The notes under the pieces were generated by a model. That model searched no databases, was not told the origin of the DNA, and saw only the letters and a list, made by a program, of their open reading frames with translations. From Castanea sativa (Eukaryota > Streptophyta > Magnoliopsida > Fagales > Fagaceae), in the NCBI RefSeq assembly GCF_040712315.1, contig NC_134015.1, positions 20,771,614-20,835,613 on the forward strand: DNA of 64,000 bases, given 5' to 3'. Both the position numbers and the translations under genes were made by a program. Below, piece after piece: positions 12,791-24,000 of the stretch; position 1 is the stretch's first letter, and each line of letters starts with the position of its first letter.

Positions 12791-12805
12791 AAAATCATTA
12801 GGGAT

Positions 12806-13590
12806 CGTGGCGCCGTTTGGTGGGGGTAATTGTTTGTCTTTCCACGACTTCCTATGCCACATGCTAATGACTAATAGTGTGGTGGGAGCCAAAATAGCCA
12901 AGTTTGTCATAATAGCTTGGGCTTTGTGGTGTAATCGGAATGAGGTGAGGAATGGAGGCAAACAGAAAACGAGGTGTGAGATAATTGGGCAGCCACGTAC
13001 TTGGCTGAGTACACTGCTGCAGTCGAGGCAACATGCCTGCCAGCACCAACGGTGGAGTTGCATAACTCTTGGTCACCCCCACGGGCACCTTTGTTCAAAG
13101 TTAATGTCGATGGGGCCGTATTTTCATCGCAAGGGGCAGTGGGCATTGGTGTGATTATCCGAGATGAGGAAGGAAGGGTGGAGGTAGCTCTAGGCAAGAA
13201 GATCTCTGCTCCATTGGGCGCTGTGGAGGCAGAAGCTAAAACTTTTGAGGCCGGAATCCTTTTTGTCAAGGACATCGGAATTCAATAGTTTATCTTGGAA
13301 GGTGATTCTATTATTGTACACCGAGCACTATGTGAAATATCAACCCCTCCACTATATGTGGAACCAGTTATTTTAGGAATGCATACATTATGCAAGGACT
13401 TTTGTCGGGTTGAATTCTCTCATGTGCTTAGACAAGGTAATAGACCAGCCCATTTACTAGTCAAACATGCTCTAGGCATTGTTAATTTCATTGCATGGAT
13501 TGAGAGAACCCTTATTTCCTTGAACAAACTCTTATCCACAATGTAATTGCTTTTTCGCATCATTAATAAAATTTCAGTATTCGTATAAAA
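12806..13590 (+). mobile_element. 5'-truncated LINE 3' end with RNase H domain
   Basis: Frames at 12807-13025 and 13001-13546 encode, with one frameshift and one TAG, the RNase H tail of a plant LINE: FVIIAWALWCNRNEVRNG, then KVNVDGAVFSSQG...GVIIRDEEGR, AVEAEAKTFEAG, LEGDS, and HVLRQGNRPAHLLVKHA. These include the D-E-D type acidic residues of RNase H. The 3' end is an oligo-A at about 13587. A likely 15-bp target duplication with two mismatches is present (AAAATCATTAGGGAT at 12791; AAAATTATTAGGAAT at 13591). Confidence 0.85.
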
Positions 13591-13808
13591 AAAATTATTA
13601 GGAATGTAGGGGGGAAATCTTCAAATTAAAGAACATAAAAGCATAAAAAAATTCTTGATGATACTATCTAAGTATCCCCTGAATGTAATTTTACATCTCA
13701 CATAACTCAAGTAGCTAAAGGCAATTTATAAACTACAACCTCGTTGTACTTTGTGTTTTCAATCACATTTTTTAATCTGCAGTCATATTTGAGTATATGA
13801 AAATTCCA

Positions 13809-14353
13809 TGTTGAACAAAAGATGACAACACATGCTAAAGAGAAAAAAATTTATTTCACAATATTGACAAGTTGACAGTACACTTTTACAAAGACCCAAG
13901 CCACACTTGCTTAGACACGCAAGACACTTTATTTTTGTTTTTGCACTTCTCCACTTATTTACCTTTTGCTAGACACACATCAATTCATAAATATACCTGC
14001 ATACACACTAGCTCTTGACTTTCTTTTCTCCACTTCACTCACTTCACTTCACCTTACACCATTTCACACTTCACGACATAGGCACCATCACCCCTATTTA
14101 TACTAGATTAAGGCTGGTTTAACTCATCGACTTTGGACTTTCTAGTCCATTCTTTACCAACAGTAAAAGCTGCCCTTCACCAAGCTTCTAGATAATTTTA
14201 TAAACTTGTGGTTGAAAGTTATTTCTTCTAGGAAGTATTTATAGAAAGATAGGAAATATCTTGGAGATAATGTTAGAGAGAGAGAGAGAGGGAAATTTTA
14301 TAGAATCAATGAGAGATTTCTAGAGGCAAGAGAGGCGGTGTTGATTTCTAACA
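13809..14353 (-). repeat. Ty1/copia LTR (family C), 545 bp
   Basis: On the plus strand it begins TGTTGAACAAAA and ends TTTCTAACA, so in element orientation it is TGTTAGAAA...TTCAACA. CTCCCCCTCAACA (14354-14366) next to it is the complement of a polypurine tract. The second copy is at 17497-18039. Confidence 0.8.
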
Positions 14354-15299
14354 CTCCCCCTCAACACTAACTCTCTATCAATTTTTCCTTGATCATCATC
14401 TTCTAGTAGTGCTGCATTTGTATACTTGGGATTAGACTTTCGTTGTCTTGACGACCTTCTGAATTGTGGCTATGGACTTTCGTCTTCTTCCTTAACTTCT
14501 TCAATTTTTAGTGGATTCTCCTCTGGAGTCCTATGGTAAACACCAGTTTGACATGGACTTTGAATAACTTCTCTAAGCTCTAGCTCAACTTTATCTTCAA
14601 AAAGTTGTATTTCATCAATTGTCGTGAGCTGGTCTTTCCTTGAATGCTCTCCTGTGCTCTCAAGATTTTTGTCTTTGATTTTCTTTGGCAATGTTGCTTT
14701 TTCTTCCAAATATCACATTCCTTGAGGTGTAATAACGATCATTCGTTGGGTTATAATACCTCTAACCTTTCCTTTGGCTATTGTAGCCCACAAATATACA
14801 ATGAACCACCTTCTTATCGAAATTACAACGTAGATAACTAGGCACAAATACATAGCAAGCCAAAGACTCGAAAATGACATACCGTTGGTTTGGTCTTCCA
14901 CAGCTTTTGAAAAGGCGAGACAAACCCAAATCTTGCTTGTGGAAGTCTGTTAATCACATGAGTCGCTGTCTTCATACACTCTGCCCAAATCTACCTAGCA
15001 CATCGTTTGCGTGTAACATGCTTCGGCAGGTCTCTACAAGATCTCTATTCTTTCTTTTAGATACACCATTTTGTTATGGAGTGCCTGGACAAGTAAATTG
15101 TCATGTGTTGCACTCTCGTAGATACTTGCAAAATTCATTTGAAGTATACTCTCCCCTAATCTCCGTACGTAGGCATTTAGGGCAGTATGGTAGAGGAGTT
15201 TGAGTAATATTGTTCGGGTGTTTTTGATATACGTGTGGGTGAAAAAGTGTGAAAATGTGTGTAATATTGTTTAAAATGTGAATTATTGTGTTAGAACTA

Positions 15300-15725
15300 A
15301 CATGCTAATCAGGGGCTTAATCTTTTTAGCAACTTCTTTTTCCACTTTCATTTGAAACTCTTTAAATTTTGATAAAGTCTACGATTTTTCTTTCATAAAG
15401 AAAACCCATACGTACCTTGAAAAATCATCGATGAACGTCACCATGTAATGCATCCCACTGATAAACGCCTGCTTTACAGGTCTGAAGACATCTATATGGA
15501 TAAACTCTAGGGGCTCCTTTGCTTTAAACTTTGACTCCTGATATGGCAGTTAATGTGCCTTCCCGTATTGGCACCAACACAAACTGTGTCTTCTTGGCAC
15601 TCCCATTGAGTTAGGCCCTTAAGCATAGACTTGCTCATCATCACCTTTAATTTATGGTAGATGACATGCCCGAATCTTGCATGTCAAAGATCTGCAGTTT
15701 CATTTTTCTAAGTTTTATCCACATA
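15300..15725 (-). pseudogene. Copia pre-integrase and integrase fragment
   Basis: The minus strand gives NETADL-stop-HARFGHVIYHKLKVMM (pre-integrase) and [19 protein letters not shown] with [18 protein letters not shown] (integrase core; D residues of the DDE triad visible in HIDV and DDFSR). Stops and insertions disrupt it. The segment about 15185-15300 looks unrelated to integrase. Confidence 0.82.
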
Positions 15726-16023
15726 GGCTGATTTGGTTGACATCACATACATAGAGTCCATTCGTTTGCCTTCCATGGTTGGTGTACCAATAACTATTAG
15801 CTCTTTGTACACCTTAATATCTTCAGGACCAAACAAAAGCCTTACCTTCATTTGCTAGTTGCGTGATTGAAAGCAAATTTTTCTTCACTCCAGGCATATG
15901 ATATACCTTCTTTAAAGGTACTTGATTATTATTGCTGCTGTGAGGGGTGATTACCATCTCACTAATGTGTGCTATTGGAAATCTTGTATTATCGGTTGTT
16001 ACTACCCCCTTCCCTCCGTTATA

Positions 16024-16350
16024 CTAGGATACATTTTGCAATTTTTCCTTGTCACTAGTCATATGGTTTGCATATCCCGAGTCAACAACCCAATACTTTT
16101 TATAATTTGCTTGGTTGTGACTGGCCGCTACAAGTGCCATCTTTTTGTCTCCTTCCACGATGGTGGCTGCTAATTTCTCTTTTTCTTCTAAAGGCTCTGT
16201 CACTACATGAAATGCTTCAACTGCCCAGTCTCCTTTGCTGTCATCTTCTAGGTTGCTGGACGTCGCTATATTTCCTTGAGCTGTTCTCCGCTTGAATCGA
16301 TAGTCTTGAGCAAAGTGGCCCATTTTTCCACACTCGAAACACTTGACATT
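16024..16350 (-). pseudogene. Copia gag zinc knuckle and protease fragment
   Basis: The minus frame reads NVKCFECGKMGHFAQDYRFKR, then a spacer, then YWVVDSGYANHMTSDKE. The knuckle should be C-x2-C-x4-H-x4-C, but the final Cys codon is TAT (Tyr). The DSG catalytic triad of the aspartic protease is intact. Confidence 0.85.
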
Positions 16351-17170
16351 ATGATTTTTGCAACCCGTGGATCACAGATCATTATTGTTGCATCTTCCTT
16401 GAGCTCCTCGATCTTGAGTCGGTCTTTATATTGACAGCTAGAGTGCCTCATCTTCATTCTTTAGTGAGACCCAGCCATTTGCTTGACCAATGCTTTTTAG
16501 TCAGCTATCAAATTTTCTAATTCTACTAATGATGGTTGGATAGGCCAACCTTGAATGGCAGCTACAAAATTTCTATATTTGAGTCTCAAGCCATGAATGA
16601 TTATCCTTCTTATTCTTAATCAGAAATATTTGACGCAAAATCTAATTCAGAGATTTCGCGACATAGAGACTTTACCTTGGTGAAGTATTGTGTGATCGTC
16701 ATGTCTCATTGTGCCATTGACATTAACTTGTTCTCAAGCAATTGTAACTTCACATCATTCTTCTTTGAAAATAGTGTTGAAAAGGTGTCCCACACTGCCT
16801 TTGGTGTGTCTACACGCCTGATGTGCTTGAACATCTTTTCTTCGATGCTTGTCTTGATTGCAACAAAGCATTCCTGACTTTAATCTTTCAATTCTGTAAA
16901 GCTTTTGCATTCTCAGGAGGTGTGGTTTCGCCACTAGCTACGATCTCCCACAAATCATGCCTCTGTCGCAAGTAGAATTCCATGCAAGTCGACCATGAGT
17001 TGTAATTTAGGTTATTGAGCCTTCTAATGCTACCGACAGCTTAGAGGTCTATCATCACAATTTGGTAAGATCTTTCACACCACCATATAAGCTTGGTCCC
17101 AGACCACAAGCTTCAGAATCCTAGACTATACACAAGCAAAATGAACACCTCCAAAAATACTATCTTAGAC

Positions 17171-17449
17171 GGATTCAAATCCTCTAGAGTTCTTAGGGTA
17201 CTCTACTAGTAGAATTCATTAAATCCTAACCACTCTTTAATGATTTAATGGTCTAGATTCTGCCATGTCAGCATTTCATTAACAATCATCTTAATTGTTT
17301 TGTTTACAATATTATTTTATTATTTTAAGAATATTATTAATGAAATGCTGACATGGCAGAATCTAGACCATTAAATCATTAAAAAGTGGTTAGGATTAAA
17401 TGAACCCTACTTGATAGAGTACCCTAGGAACTCTAGAGGATCTGAATCC
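17171..17449. mobile_element. Mutator-type MITE (MULE) with long terminal inverted repeats
   Basis: The inverted repeats are about 110 bp, beginning GGATTCAAATCCTCTAGAG at the left; the complement of the right end begins GGATTCAGATCCTCTAGAG. An exact 9-bp target duplication ATCTTAGAC lies at 17162-17170 and 17450-17458. 279 bp with an AT-rich core; inserted next to the copia LTR. Confidence 0.92.
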
Positions 17450-17496
17450 ATCTTAGACACCATAAATACAGTCCTTGACCGCCTCATATACTAGAT

Positions 17497-18167
17497 TGTT
17501 GAACAAAAAAAGACAACTTGTTGAAGAGAACATAATTTATTTCACAATATTGATAAGTTGACAACACACTTTTACAAAGACACAAGTCACACTTGCTTAG
17601 ACACACATGACACTTTCTTTTTGCCTTTGCACTTCTCCACTTATTTACCTTTTACAAAACACGCATCAACTCACATAAATATACCTACACACACCTACAC
17701 ACTAGCTGTTGACTTTCTTTTCTTCACTCACTTCACTTCACCTTACACCACTTCACACTCCACGACATAGGCACCATCACTCCTATTTATACTAGATTAA
17801 GGTCGGTTTAACTCATTGACTTTGGACTTTCTAGTCCATTCTTTACCAACTGTAAAAGCTGACCTTCACCAAGCTTCTAGATAATTTTATAAACTTGTGG
17901 CTGAAAGTTATTTCTTCTAGGAAGTATCTAGAGAAAGATAGGAAATATCTTGGAGATAATGTTAGATAGAGAGAGAGGGAAACTTTATAGAATCAATGAC
18001 AGATTCTAGAGGCAAGAGAGGCGGTGTTGATTTCTAACACTCCCCCTCACCATTGACTCTCTCTCAATTTTTCCTTGATCATCATCTTTTATTAGTGCTG
18101 CATTTGTATACTTGGGATCAGACTTTCGTTGTCTTGTTGACTTCCTGAGTTGTGGCTGTGGACTTTG
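17497..18167 (-). repeat. Second Ty1/copia LTR (family C) plus adjoining internal sequence
   Basis: The LTR proper is 17497-18039, closely matching 13809-14353. Unlike a simple 5' LTR it is followed by a polypurine complement CTCCCCTCACCA-like stretch and about 120 bp (to 18167) that match 14354-14478, so internal DNA lies on its far side too. Confidence 0.75.
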
Positions 18168-19089
18168 AGGGAAAATATTTTTGTTTCTTTCTTATTCATT
18201 TAAATTAAGGTTTGTGAAGGGGAAAATTAAGGGTGGGATATTATTTTTCACTCCCTTAAAATACATGCATATTAGGCATTCCTTACACAATCATATAAAA
18301 TTATCCAAGCTTGTAAAAGATTAAGTTAGAACTTAAAACTTATAAAAAATCACTTAGCAAGCAAGGGAATCATAACTTTGTTGGGTGTAAGCATGGTAAA
18401 TGACCTTATGACCAACATATTCCACAATGGACTGAAATGTTGAATGCATCCCGGAGGCCACATGGTACATTAGTTAATGCATTTTAGTGCATTCAACGTT
18501 TCATTCCTTTTGCCAATATGGAAAGCAAGCATACTACATTACCAAACAATTTCTTGAGGGTGTGCCCACGAGATCCACCAAGCAAGGATTCTTAAGAAAA
18601 AAAAACAAGATACATCAAGCAAGCATAATATAGAGTTTCAATAATTTTTTTTTTAATTTTTAATAATGGGTGGATCGCATGTGCATATACTAATACTAGT
18701 ACTACTTTTCCTAAAACTCGAGACTTTTTTCTTTCTTAGGGTTGAAACCTAAATCTCAAGTCTTGTTTTGGAAATAAATAATAAGCTAAAGATACATTAG
18801 TTATTTAAAATTTGAACTTTATTAAAAATTATTATATAATGATTGACACGTAATTGTTGATAGGATAAAATATTATTTTCTTCTCTACACTTTATTGAGA
18901 GTTATTTTTTTGTCTTTAAACCATTGAAGATGTTTTTCTTTCTACTTTTAAACTTATAAAAATATATTTTTTAATCCTTTCCACTTTTTCTGGCCTCTAA
19001 ATTATCTCCTAAATTATTGAAAAAAACCACTTTATAAGATTAAAGACAATGGTTACAAACCTACAATAACCACTAAAAAAATTAATATG
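18168..19089. other. Spacer without recognised gene
   Basis: AT-rich sequence between the copia remnant and the family A MITE. No frame or repeat stands out. Confidence 0.5.
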
Positions 19090-19440
19090 TTTTCATAACA
19101 GCTATATTGTATGCTGCTTATGTTCTTAAAACATATGTTAAATTTTTTATCAATTGGATGTTATTTATTATTTAATTCATAAATTTATTTTTTATCCATA
19201 ATTTTATACTAAAAAAATTTAAAATTAAAACATTAATTGATGATATAATTATTAATCTTTGATTTTAAAAAAATTTTGCAAACATAAAATTGATAGAAGA
19301 TATAAGAAAAAAAATGTTATCCAATGATGGATTTAAAATTTTTTTTTTTTGAGAATGAGGATTTATAAAAATTTACATCTGATAAAAAAAATTAAATAAA
19401 GTTGTAACAAAACTTTATCCTATAATTAAATTAAGTATAA
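19090..19440. mobile_element. Family A MITE, degraded copy
   Basis: Shares, in order, ACATATGTTAAATTTT, ATTTTATCCATAATTTTAT-like and GAT(A/G)TAATTATTAAT(C/T)TTTGA-type blocks with the copy at 6841. The left inverted repeat is unclear. It ends about 200 bp before the pTAC3 start. Confidence 0.6.
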
Positions 19441-19441
19441 A

Positions 19442-19644
19442 AAAAAAGAAAATTTTAATGAAATTTACGAACTAAAACAATATTTTAGCCTAGTTGAAAC
19501 ACCGCACGTGCGGTTCATGTTGCCTTATCATCTTCCTCCCAAAATTCAAAAACTCCCATATATCCCCCACCCCCACTCTCAAAACCCCTGCTTTCCTCTC
19601 CACTTCACTCCAAAACCCTGAAACTCTGAAACCACCCTTTCTCA
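19442..19644 (+). promoter_or_regulatory. 5' leader/promoter-proximal region of pTAC3
   Basis: A CT- and CCA-rich leader from about 19530 to the ATG, typical of plant 5'UTRs. A G-box-type CACGTG occurs at 19505-19510 (GCACGTGCGG), the kind of site bound by light-response bZIP/bHLH factors; that would suit a plastid gene, but function is inferred. Confidence 0.4.
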
Positions 19645-21062
19645 ATGTCTTCTACTCATTTCTTCTTCTCAACCCACACCTCTCTCCTCTCCAAACCCTC
19701 TCCCCTCCTTTCCCCTCTCCTTCCAAAGCCTCTCCTCATCGTTCGCTCCTCCGCAGTCTCCTCTCCGGAGAAGCGGAAAAAAACCCGAAGTCGAAAGCCT
19801 CAGCGTCAGCTCTCGAGGGGCGACGATTCGTCATCGTCTTCGTCTTCGTCGGCATTTGCTCTGGCGTCGGCCTCGGCGGCCGAGAAGAGCCTCCGCTTCA
19901 TCTTCATGGAAGAGCTCATGGAGAGAGCGAGAGACCGCGACTCTCTCGCCGTCTCCCAAGTGATTCACGACATGATTGCCGCCGGCCTCACCCCCGGCCC
20001 CCGCTCCTTCCACGCCTTGATCGTGTCCTACACTCTCAATGCCGATCACGAAGCCGCTGTATGCATTGCCACCATTTCTGTTTTTTTTGTTGATAATACT
20101 TGTTTACGGAATTCACATTACTTATGGCATGTTTGGATGTTTAAAAAAGGAGGGGAGTAGAGTAGAGGGAAGGGGAGTAATTCAATTACCTTGTTTGAGA
20201 GTTTTTTAAGGAAGGAGGGAGAGGGATTTGGAGGGGTTTGGAGGGGTTTCAACTACCTCCAACCCCCTCATTTTTAATTCCCCCAAATTGGAGAGATTTG
20301 GAGGGAGAGTAGAGCACATAAAATTATTTATAAAGTAAATTACCTAATTTACCCTTATTATATTTATAAAATTACAATGTTAAAAACAAGGGGAAGAGCT
20401 AATTACTCCCTTCCCCCTTACTAATTATAAAAACATCCAAACAAGGTGGAGGATAATTATTCTCCTCTACTCCCCTCCCCACTACTCCCCTCTCCTCTAC
20501 TCCCCTCTACTCTCCTCCCTCTCTAAACTCCCAAACAGGCCATTAGTGTAAAATTTGTAGGATTAACTGATATTGTTAATAATGATATATTGTGATTGCA
20601 GTTTGGGTTACGCATTATAGTGACAAATTTTGTAGTGCTGGTAGCAACTATTGTTCTTATTATTATTGTGATTAGGCTAAAATTCGATTTAGTCTCTTGA
20701 CTTTTGCTTCGATTTTTTTTTTCAATTTGTCAAATTAGTTACTAAGTTGTGCTAGTATCTCACTTTGTAAATTTGAGTCAATATGGTACTTCATGTTGGT
20801 AAACGAGGCCGTTTAAACATTCTATGTTTATAATTTAAAATTTAATTGAAAAAATTCATAAAATGTGTTATTTAATTGATATTGTTGCTTGATGAGTATT
20901 TATTATATAAAAAAAAGTGTTAATGGCTTCATTTGTTAACAGATTTTGGAAGACTAGATTGACTTATTTTGATAAAGTGAGGAACTAAATTAATAAAATT
21001 AAACCTTAAGGATTGGTTTGACAATTGAAGTAAAAGTCAAGAGACTTAATTGATTTTTAACC

Positions 21063-21093
<31 letters not shown>

Positions 21094-24000
21094 TATTATT
21101 TATAACTATGGTTTGTTGATGTTGTTGTTGTTTTATTTGAAAATTGAATTTTTGTTGTTCCATGAATGCAGATGCAATCGCTGAGGAGGGAGTTGAGTGC
21201 GGGTGTTCGTCCACTACACAAAACGTTTGTGGCGCTGATTCGGTTGTTCGGTTCTAAAGGTCATGCAACTAGAGGTTTAGAAATTCTTGCAGCGATGGAG
21301 AAGTTAAACTACGACATTCGCCAGGCATGGCTGATTCTTGTTGGTATAAAATACAATGTTTTTCTTTTTTGGTTATGCATATCTATTCAGTTGAATTTGA
21401 ATTATTATCTAAGTTGGTGAAGTGCATCTTGTGAGCAGAGGAGCTTGTTATGAACAGGTATTTGGAAGATGCAAATAAAGTGTTTTTGAGGGGAGCCAAA
21501 GGTGGGCTGAGGGCTACTGATGAAATTTATGATCTTATAATTGAGGAAGACTGTAAAGTTGGGGATCATTCTAATGCATTGGATATTGCCTATGAAATGG
21601 AGGCAGCTGGGCGGATGGCAACCACTTTTCATTTCAATTGTTTGCTCAGTGTGCAGGTGAATCTCTCTCAATGTTGCTTATGGCGTTGTTTTATGTTCTA
21701 TTGTTTAGCTACTTTCTTTTTTTCCTTCTCCCCTCCCTAAGAAACAAGCCTAAATTTATGACACCTGGGTTTTCAATCAGAACCTGGCAATGAGTGTGCT
21801 TGTTTGTAAGTGCTTCAGGATACTGCTCATTTGTATGTTTTGGTAGGAACTTTAGGATAAAGAAATTTGGTAAAATGTTAGGATAGGATAGTTCTTATTT
21901 GATTTTGATATTGACCTTCACATGATAATGCTACCCACTAATGTATCACTGTTAAAAAAAAAGGAAGAAGATTGAACTTGAGCTGTGAATTGGAGAAATC
22001 TCTAATGTCTTAATGCTACCCACATTCTTCGATGTTGATTTTTCTACTTCTTGATTAAATTTAGAGGGTAAATATTGAATACTCAAAAGTCAAAACTTAA
22101 GGCACTATAGAATTTACTATGACAGGTATGAAGTTCTAAAAGTGGAAGTCAAAATCCTTCTTGAGAAACATAATTTACCGAATTTCAACTTTAAAATTAG
22201 TGAAATGTTTAACTTATCCATCCCATGAATATCATTATTAAATTTAAAAAGAATGTTTCAAACATTTAATAGTTCAATTTCATTATATGATATAGCCTCC
22301 GTAATACAAATTGAAACTGATAATAATCATAAATAGTTGTGATGCGGACAAGAAAGAGCTCAAGGAAAAAGAAGATTAAATATATAAAGATTCAAGAATT
22401 GTGGTCTAGTTTTGATGTCCGACATTCTTAGTACCTTTGATAGGTTATTTTATTTATTATTGAGTCTTTTAGGTTGGGATTGGTTCTAATTTAGTTGACT
22501 AGAATAAGGGCAATTTGGTAATTTCCAGATTTTTAAAGAAATGGGCTGTCCTAGAGGCCCATGACTATTATTTTATGTTTTGAGTCCTTTGGTTTAGGAG
22601 TTATTAAGTTGTCTTGTTTGTTATTAGTATTCCTATTGATTCTAGGAATAGGTTATTTAGAGTCCAAGTCCTTCTAGGAAAGGGATTTACAATAGCCTCT
22701 ATGTAAAGGTTAACAATAGCCTCTATGTAAAGGCTCTATTGTAGTCAATGTTATAGGCATAGAGATTGATTAATTAAATTCCAGCAGCTTATTTAAAGCC
22801 TTGAGGGTGTGATTGCCTTTCTCCTGTCCATTTCAGTTGATCATTTTGTTTTTCCATTTAAATCCTACATACAAGGAAAACTAACATATTTTCTTGAAAA
22901 ATTTATTATTCTTTATAAGTTTCTTGGAATTCCATCTCAACATTCTCGTTGAAACAACTATGATAATATATAGTTGCTGTTTCCTGTGCTGTGAAATATC
23001 TTTGGAGAAAAACTGGTTTGAATGCTTTCCTATGTTTCCCAAATTCGAAACAACTTTTTTTTTTAATTGAGATGCAGCTGATATTGGTGAAATATGAATT
23101 CCACATGCACTTGGCCATGGCTCTTTTGACATTGTTCCTGTATCTTTAGTCAAAACACCCAAACACCATGTTCTGCCATCAATTCTTTGTTTTATATCAA
23201 TAAAACTTATTACTTATTAAAAATGATTCTTTGTTTATAGTGTGCCCCCTTGACCTACTTCCAAGTCAAATGGCATCAAAACTTGACACGTGATGTAGGT
23301 TTTTTAAGATTCAGCTCTAAATTAGGTTCTTAATGAGACCTTGAAGGTTTCTTGAATGAGGATTGGTGTTAAAGGGCTTAGGTAAAAAAAATATCAATTC
23401 TTAAATATGTTGATGGTTGTTTTGTGTCAAAAATAGTGAGTAGAACATGAAATAAGATAGATAAAACACTAGGCAATCATACCTAGGTTCCTACGCAATC
23501 ACACTTAGGTAGGAGAAGGCAATCACACCCTCAAACAATAAAATAAGCTGCTGAGATTTTATTAGAATAATCTTACTATCAATAACCTATTCATAGAATG
23601 AACAGGTTTACTAATAACTTTCAAAAAGGACTTAAGAATTTCTAAACCGAATTGGAAAATGACTCAAAGCATAAAGTAAGAGTCATGGGCCTTGGGTACA
23701 GCCAAGGACAGACAGCCCATTGCAGTTTTTTGGAAATTGCCAAATTTCACTAATTCTAGTGAAACTGAGTTAAAATTGATCCAACATCTTTCTATCCTAA
23801 GAAACTCAATAACAACTAAAGTAACCTATGAAAGGTGTCAAAAGTCCCACATCGAGACTAGACCACAAATCTTGAATCTTTTTGTGTTTAATATTTTTTT
23901 TCCTTGAAATCTTTCTTGTCCGCATCAACATGTTCCAATAAAACAAAAACCAAACATTTGAAACACCTTTTATGTAACCAAGCACTTAACTAATTAATTT

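Larger units (their letters stand above)
14354..17496 (-). mobile_element. Decayed Ty1/copia internal region (gag, protease, integrase; RT missing)
   Basis: Read on the minus strand from right to left: a gag start with NYNSWSTCMEFYLRQRHDLW (about 16950); a zinc knuckle CFECGKMGHFAQDY (16320) whose last Cys is Tyr; a protease site VVDSGYANHMT (16080); a pre-integrase H motif ADL-stop-HARFGHV with TGG changed to TGA (15690); and integrase HIDVFRP...[19 protein letters not shown] (15400-15530). Reverse transcriptase and RNase H are not found between the integrase and the 13.8-kb LTR, so that part is deleted. Many stops; inactive. Confidence 0.85.

Noticed and set aside
19494..20093. 199-codon plus-strand frame overlapping pTAC3 exon 1
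   Set aside because: It is in another frame of the real exon, low-complexity, and runs through the splice donor.
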